Notes under the pieces: model-generated
What the model was told of the DNA's origin: nothing
The model's input: only the letters and a program-made list of their open reading frames with translations
Databases searched by the model: none
Position numbers and translations under genes: made by a program
Origin: Elysia chlorotica
Taxonomy: Eukaryota; Mollusca; Gastropoda; Plakobranchidae
Direction of reading: 5' to 3'
Assembly: GCA_003991915.1 (NCBI GenBank)
Contig: RQTK01000905.1
Location: forward strand, 103,703-167,702
DNA: 64,000 nt
Shown: in pieces, positions 58,978 through 64,000 of the stretch
How the letters are laid out: each line of letters begins with the position of its first letter
How positions within the stretch are numbered: the stretch's first letter is position 1

Positions 58978-59740
58978 GTGAGAAGTAATTCTTTTAAAAA
59001 TGAGTACTACTCGATTCAGTGGAACTGTAGATGCCTCAGGGCCAACTATCTTGAACTGCAGCGCATTATGTTAAAACATAATAAAATTATAGAAATATCT
59101 CCCAATTCAAGCTCATCATTACAGTTGTTAAATGAAATTTGGTCATCCGGTACTTTTCCGAACTCCTGGTGCCAAGCCACAGTTATCCCTATTCTAAAAC
59201 CTGGAAAAGATTTGAAAAACCCACAAAATTATAGATCTATAGCTTAACAAGCTGCCTCTGTAAACTTTTCAAATGGTAGCCAAACAGTTGCCCTGTGCAT
59301 GGAACTTGACACTGTCTACCTCAAGAAAAGACAAAATATACCTCTCTGACTCACTTTCCCTAGTAAAGGCGGTCGGACAGGTCAACTTTAAAAAATTTGA
59401 ACATTCTTGACAGAGGAAAAATTCATGAACTTCATCAAAATGGTAAAAAAAAAATTACTCTCTGCCGGATCCCCAGCCATATTGGAATTGAAGGAAATGA
59501 AATGGCTGATCAGCTCGCCAATATTAGGCTCGAGCTGGAACCTACTAAGGTGCAACTTTTAATTATCCATAAGTCACATTCTAGTTGACCGTCCACTTTT
59601 TCACCAAAGAAGAAATATGTACCTTGCTTCCAAACCATTACAGAGCATGTTTACTTATGTTAGTCCTCAGCGCCTACTGAGGTATCTGAAGGACATTGAT
59701 GTGTTTGAAATTTCACTGTGATATTGATAATCCTACACAT
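58978..59740 (+). mobile_element. Decayed, internally deleted non-LTR retrotransposon (Jockey/I-like)
   Basis: Fragments of an EN-RT-RNase H polyprotein in order. First is IQWNCRCLRANYLELQ, the start of an AP-endonuclease domain. Then, with most of EN deleted, come LLNEIWSSGTFPNSWCQATV, IPILKPGKDLKNPQNYRSIA (the N-terminal part of the reverse transcriptase). A one-base loss breaks the frame at the following LTSCLCKLF. After a second deletion comes an RNase H end (DSLSLVKAV, later IPSHIGIEGNEMADQLA). The catalytic RT block (YxDD) is absent, so the element cannot move on its own. It lies between the convergent PNUTS and HSPA5 genes; upstream sequence from about 58900 may belong to it. Confidence 0.85.
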
Positions 59741-60164
59741 GGATCTTTTAAACCACTGTATATACCCTTTACTTTAAATCAACCTTTTTATGCACAATCT
59801 GTATGCTTTTACCGCTCAGAGATACAGGAGTCACTGCTGCTACTAGTATAATGTATTAACTGCTTAGGACATCATGGGCACAACATAGCCTTGGATCAAG
59901 TTCTAAATTAAATTTCTGCCTTTCAATTTCATTCATATTCTTTTTAGACATTAGAAAGGGTGCAAGGCAAGTAATGTAGTAGCAGCTGTGTACACAGGTG
60001 AAAAATTATTTTCATAATTTAAATATGCAAAGCCATACTGATTTCAGGCGTGGAGTTGAACATTTGATTTTGACTTTTATATCCATGTTATAACAAAAAA
60101 GGACAAACTTGATAACTAAATTGAAACAAAATGCAATTAAAAAAAAAGAGATTTGTTTTAAATC

Positions 60165-61093
60165 TGGGCAAACCAGAGTCAACATTTATTCAAAAGTCAA
60201 TAAGTCAACACCCTGTTGCATACAGGAATGATAAATAGAATGGATCAGTGATAATTTGTTCAATGATAAATGACGACAATATTCACAAGCATCCATTTCA
60301 GAGATTGAAAAATTGCACGGTCATCAATCCAAACCTTCAAGCATACATACAGTAACATTCAAAATCCAGCACCCACTCATGCAACCCACAATCATGGCAA
60401 CGTCGTGCACACAGATTTCACCCATTTCTCACCCTAATCACAGCTGATGACCAGACATTCAAGCACTTTGCAGCACATGATGAAAATCATTTTACATGTC
60501 ATAGAAACATCCAATAGAAAATAAAGTTCACAACACAAGTCAGCATTTTTTCTTCATACACATGCAATCTTTCTCTAACCATCCCTTGTAATCTGGTCCA
60601 CCGTGTTTCATCAGACTAGCAACTTCTAACAAAATGTACTTAAACAAACTTCCCTCTCTCAACAAACATTTTCAGTCAGCAGTATTTGATGAACCAAATA
60701 TTCCAGTCAATCATGCACAGTGTGTTGGACATAAGTAAGTCTACATAATCATAAAAGTTGAAATGGTAGCTGTTTGTCCACTCAATTTGTGCTACCTTCA
60801 TAATTTTGGAGACCAAACTGTCACAAGTGACAAATATTCAATTAAACAGCTCATTTATGGCGAAACTAAAGATCTTAAGCCTACCAAATAACCTTCCTTT
60901 TTCCAAGAGGTTACAGGAGCATTTTCGGAATGGCAGATAAAATCAAGTCTGAACACACGCGAAAAATCAAATTGATTCCATTTTTTTTTTACAAAGAAAA
61001 AAAAAAACTTGATAAGAACTAAATCAGACAGCAAATCTCTGAGAATTCAACATAGTAATAATGAATTGTCTATAACCTAAACTTGTAGAATTC
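60165..61093 (-). other. HSPA5: HSPA5 3'UTR with polyadenylation signal
   Basis: Directly downstream of the HSPA5 stop on the minus strand. The sequence TTTATT at 60185-60190 reads AATAAA on the minus strand, suggesting cleavage near 60165. No coding signal is seen. Confidence 0.6.
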
Positions 61094-61684
61094 TCATAAT
61101 TCATCCTTCTCTGGCTCCTCCTGCTCAGCACCCTCACCGCCTTCTGGTGGAGGGGCTCCCCCTGTTGACTCGTAGAGCTTGGTCATGATAGGTGAGACAA
61201 TGCCCTCGAGCTCAGTCTTTTTCTCCTTGTACTCCTCAACCTCAGCCTCCTGGTTGCTCTCCAGCCACTTAATAGACTCATCAACAGCCTCTGTGATCTT
61301 CTCCTTGTCTTCATCACTCAGTTTGGCGCCAAGCTTTTCCTTGTCGTTGATCTGGTTCTTCAGTGAGTAGGCATAGCTCTCCAGCTCGTTCTTGGCGTCA
61401 ACTCGTTCTTTGATCTTTTTGTCCTCATCAGCGTACTTCTCAGCATCGTTGATCATGCGCTCGATGTCTTCAGGCGACAATCTGTTCTGGTCATTCTGGA
61501 TGACAATCTGGTTTTTGCTGCCGGTGCCCTTGTCTTCAGCAGTCACCTTCAGGATTCCGTTGACATCGATCTCAAACGTGACCTCAATTTGAGGAACTCC
61601 ACGAGGGGCTGGGGGGATGCCTGTCAAGTCAAATTTGCCAAGCAAGTGGTTGTCCTTTGTCATTGAACGCTCACCCTCAAACAC
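61094..61684 (-). CDS. HSPA5: HSPA5 last exon: substrate-binding domain, lid, KDEL
   Basis: 591 nt (197 codons with stop), starting [18 protein letters not shown] after acceptor ctctttcag. It includes the beta-sandwich end, the full lid and a Glu/Gly-rich tail before KDEL. Confidence 0.97.
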   Translation of the reverse strand: MFEGERSMTKDNHLLGKFDLTGIPPAPRGVPQIEVTFEIDVNGILKVTAEDKGTGSKNQIVIQNDQNRLSPEDIERMINDAEKYADEDKKIKERVDAKNELESYAYSLKNQINDKEKLGAKLSDEDKEKITEAVDESIKWLESNQEAEVEEYKEKKTELEGIVSPIMTKLYESTGGAPPPEGGEGAEQEEPEKDEL

Positions 61685-63760
61685 CTGAAAGAGAAGAAAG
61701 TACCTTTCCATTAATTTTAAATAGAAATATTTACTTTAATACATGTACAAGATTGTCAGAAGAGAAGATGTTTTAGGATGAGAAAAGTACACAAATTTAA
61801 ACTTCACATAAATATTGTCATACATGATAAAAGTCCTAGATTATTCAAATTGATTTATTGAATTTCTACGGTCGCTGAAACATTTAAAACAAAAAATATC
61901 ATGGTCTTTTTAAATATCCCGACCAAGACGAAAAAAATCTTGTTAAATCTTCTGATGTGTATTCCTTTGAAGAGCCAACACATGCTCAATTCTTGTCTTT
62001 AAATTGTTGACGCTTTACAGAGCAGCACTTCACACCAACTTAAGCTGGGACTACACCTCACATAAACAATCTCTTATTTATTAGTAATTAGAAAGTCAAG
62101 GACCAGTTTTAGACATCTGCTATAAGCTTGGCCTCTACCAACATTTGTACTTTTTGTTACCTTCAGCATATAAATCAAAGTTACATCATCATCATCATCA
62201 ATGCAACGTGCATTTCTTGTTACTGTTAAAAAGGAGACCAGTAGGGGAACAATCTAGTTACCTGGATGGTCACAGTGGGCTGGTTGTCTGCAGCTGTGGA
62301 GAAGATCTGAGACTTCTTGGTGGGGATCACAGTGTTTCTGGGGATGAGCTTGGTCATGACGCCTCCAACTGTCTCAATACCCATGGTAAGGGGGTTCACA
62401 TCGAGCAGCACCAGATCGCCAGTGTCTTCCTCTCCGCTGAGCACACCGGCCTGGACAGCAGCGCCGTAGGCGACAGCCTCGTCAGGGTTGATGCCCCTGC
62501 TGGGTTCCTGTAACAGCAACAGTAGGGAGTAAGTTAAAGCCAATTCTTAGTAAGAAAGAAAAACGAGAGGGGGGCGGGGAATCCAGATGAATTGCAGGAT
62601 CAACATAAAAAAAATGTTTTAAATGATAAAATTCCTTCTCATCCAAATTATCTGCACTTTCAGTTCAACTATAGTGTGATTATACCATTGGTCAGGTAGA
62701 AGTAGTATGTGACAAATATCTGTTGTTGTTTTTTTAATCCCTTCTGCAGTTGAGTGGCTGTATTCTTTTGGTTCTATTTCTTTTTATTAATAATACAAGG
62801 AAGACAAAATCTTTTGATTGATTACAACAATAAAATGCAATACAAAAAAAACAAACAAAAAAACATTTTAAATTGAGGAATGCAATGACATTGTTCAAAC
62901 CATATTTCTGTATAGAAAAGGGAGAAAAGAGACTATGTTTTACACAAGAGAAAAAAAAGGGACTTACCTTTCCACCAAAAAATTCTTTAACAAGTTGCTG
63001 AACTTTAGGGATTCTTGTGGACCCTCCGACCAGTACAATCTCATCAATGTCAGTGATCTTGAGGTCTGCATCTTCCATCACTTTTTTCACGGGCTTCATG
63101 GTTGATCTGAAGAGGTCCTGAATAATGGAACACATAAAAAACTTTTAGTCCACATAACCAAAAAAACTTCTATAATTTAAAGGCTACTACCAAACCCAAA
63201 AACGAAATGTTTGGTTTAAACTGCGATCCACACTAGCTCTGCGGTTGATTAAGTGACCACCCTTTATTTTCAATATATCATTTTTTTAATAATAAAATAA
63301 ACACTCTACTGTTAGTGTTACTGATCATAGAAATACACATAAGATCCTCTTCTAAATAAAGGAAAAAGGAGGGACCAATAAAAGCAATCTTGTAGTTACT
63401 TTCTCAACAAAATTAATTAACTGTCTAAAAGGATGGCGTAGACAATGGTGGGAAACGTACAACTATCCGACAGCTTATCATCCACAATAATTTGACAAAG
63501 ACAGCATCATATTCATACACTTACCATGTTCAGCTCTTCGAACTTGGCACGCGTCAGAGACTCAGAGAAATCCTCTCCATCAAAGAAAGACTCGATCTCA
63601 AGACGGACCTGATGGGCAGAGGAGAGGGCTCTCTTTGCCTTTTCCACCTCACGTCGAAGCTTCTGTACAGCACGGTTGTCTTTCCTGATGTCTTTACCCT
63701 TCTTCTTTTTGTACAGTTTGATAAAGTGCTCCATCACACGCTGGTCAAAGTCCTCACCAC
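61094..63760 (-). CDS. HSPA5: ER chaperone BiP/GRP78, C-terminal 406 residues, 5' end beyond the window
   Basis: ER-lumen Hsp70 that binds unfolded proteins with ATP-driven cycles and controls the unfolded-protein response. Four minus-strand exons: 63525-63760, 62968-63117, 62262-62507, 61094-61684, with consistent phases and GT-AG introns. Together they encode 406 residues plus stop, about 60 percent of the usual ~655. From the N side: [13 protein letters not shown] (ATPase domain), [15 protein letters not shown] (Hsp70 signature 3), the linker region [13 protein letters not shown], the substrate-binding beta domain ([19 protein letters not shown]), the helical lid ([30 protein letters not shown]), and the ER-retrieval tail EKDEL. 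KDEL separates it from cytosolic Hsp70s, which end in EEVD. The coding sequence must continue past 64000 on this strand. Confidence 0.97.
62262..62507 (-). CDS. HSPA5: HSPA5 exon: end of ATPase domain and linker
   Basis: 246 nt, phase 0 at both ends, from [20 protein letters not shown] to DNQPTVTIQ. It contains the hydrophobic interdomain linker and [20 protein letters not shown]. Confidence 0.97.
62968..63117 (-). CDS. HSPA5: HSPA5 exon with Hsp70 signature 3
   Basis: 150 nt, 50 codons, phase 0. It reads [20 protein letters not shown], then the [15 protein letters not shown] signature and VKEFFGGK. Confidence 0.97.
63525..63760 (-). CDS. HSPA5: HSPA5 exon: ATPase subdomain IIB region
   Basis: 236 nt, starting two bases into the Gly codon of (H/T)LGGEDFDQ. 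It runs through [20 protein letters not shown] and [18 protein letters not shown] to KFEELNM. The preceding exon is outside the window. Confidence 0.96.
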
Positions 63761-64000
63761 CTTAAAAATGAATAGAAAAGAGTAATTAGAGTAAAATAAT
63801 TTTTTTAAAGAATGCGAAATCAATGGCATCCTTCGTTCAAAACTATTTCATCATTTAAACATCCTATAAAAATTAACCACCTACAAGCTTAAAAAATGCT
63901 TTTTGTCTTTCTTTATATCAAAAAAAAAAAAAAAGATGCCTGATCCATTCTTTACTCTTTCTTAACTTTTGACAACCATTGGACTATATGGACTATTTCA
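63761..64000 (-). other. HSPA5: HSPA5 intron at the window edge
   Basis: AT-rich, without coding signal. It lies between the exon at 63525-63760 and the next upstream exon, which is not in the window. Confidence 0.7.

Overview
This is a window of intron-rich, AT-rich animal nuclear DNA. Three conserved genes can be read exon by exon. The divergence of the proteins, a GRP78 tail ending in KDEL, and introns filled with tRNA-derived SINEs and short tandem duplications suggest an invertebrate, probably a lophotrochozoan and perhaps a gastropod mollusc. The species call is an inference only. Nothing bacterial (operons, Shine-Dalgarno sites, CRISPR) is present.

Layout. Positions 1320-27818 (+) hold 31 exons of the largest TFIIIC subunit (GTF3C1/TFIIIC220), from the true start codon to a point matching about residue 1520 of the ~2100-residue vertebrate protein. 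The last quarter or so is not found, and one internal exon is missing beside a minisatellite. Positions 27819-42119 are mostly non-coding and low in GC, with SINE and MITE copies, microsatellites, G-runs and several exon-like segments of unknown role. Positions 42120-56989 (+) hold a complete 19-exon PNUTS/PPP1R10 gene. It has a TFIIS N-terminal-like domain, an RVSW PP1-docking motif, a Gly-rich tail and a C-terminal CCCH zinc finger. The model sums to exactly 978 codons plus stop. Its 3'UTR runs to about 58620. Positions 58978-59740 carry a decayed non-LTR retrotransposon. Positions 60165-63760 (-) hold the last four exons and 3'UTR of HSPA5 (BiP/GRP78), whose 5' part lies beyond the window. 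PNUTS and HSPA5 converge tail to tail.

The three genes are housekeeping functions: Pol III promoter recognition, PP1 targeting in Pol II transcription termination, and ER protein folding. No shared pathway is implied beyond their being neighbours.

The most unusual signal is in the introns. At least seven splice junctions (five in GTF3C1, two in PNUTS) have nearby tandem duplicates that contain the edge of the real exon plus its splice site. The extreme case is at 16460-18660: about 45 consensus-like 5' splice sites in related 22-, 57- and 45-bp units, ending exactly at the acceptor of the next coding exon. Several copies are intact enough to act as decoy donors, decoy acceptors or microexons; others have lost the critical GT or AG. 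Tandem duplications away from exons are also common here, so the simplest reading is a genome with a high rate of short tandem duplication that repeatedly catches splice sites.
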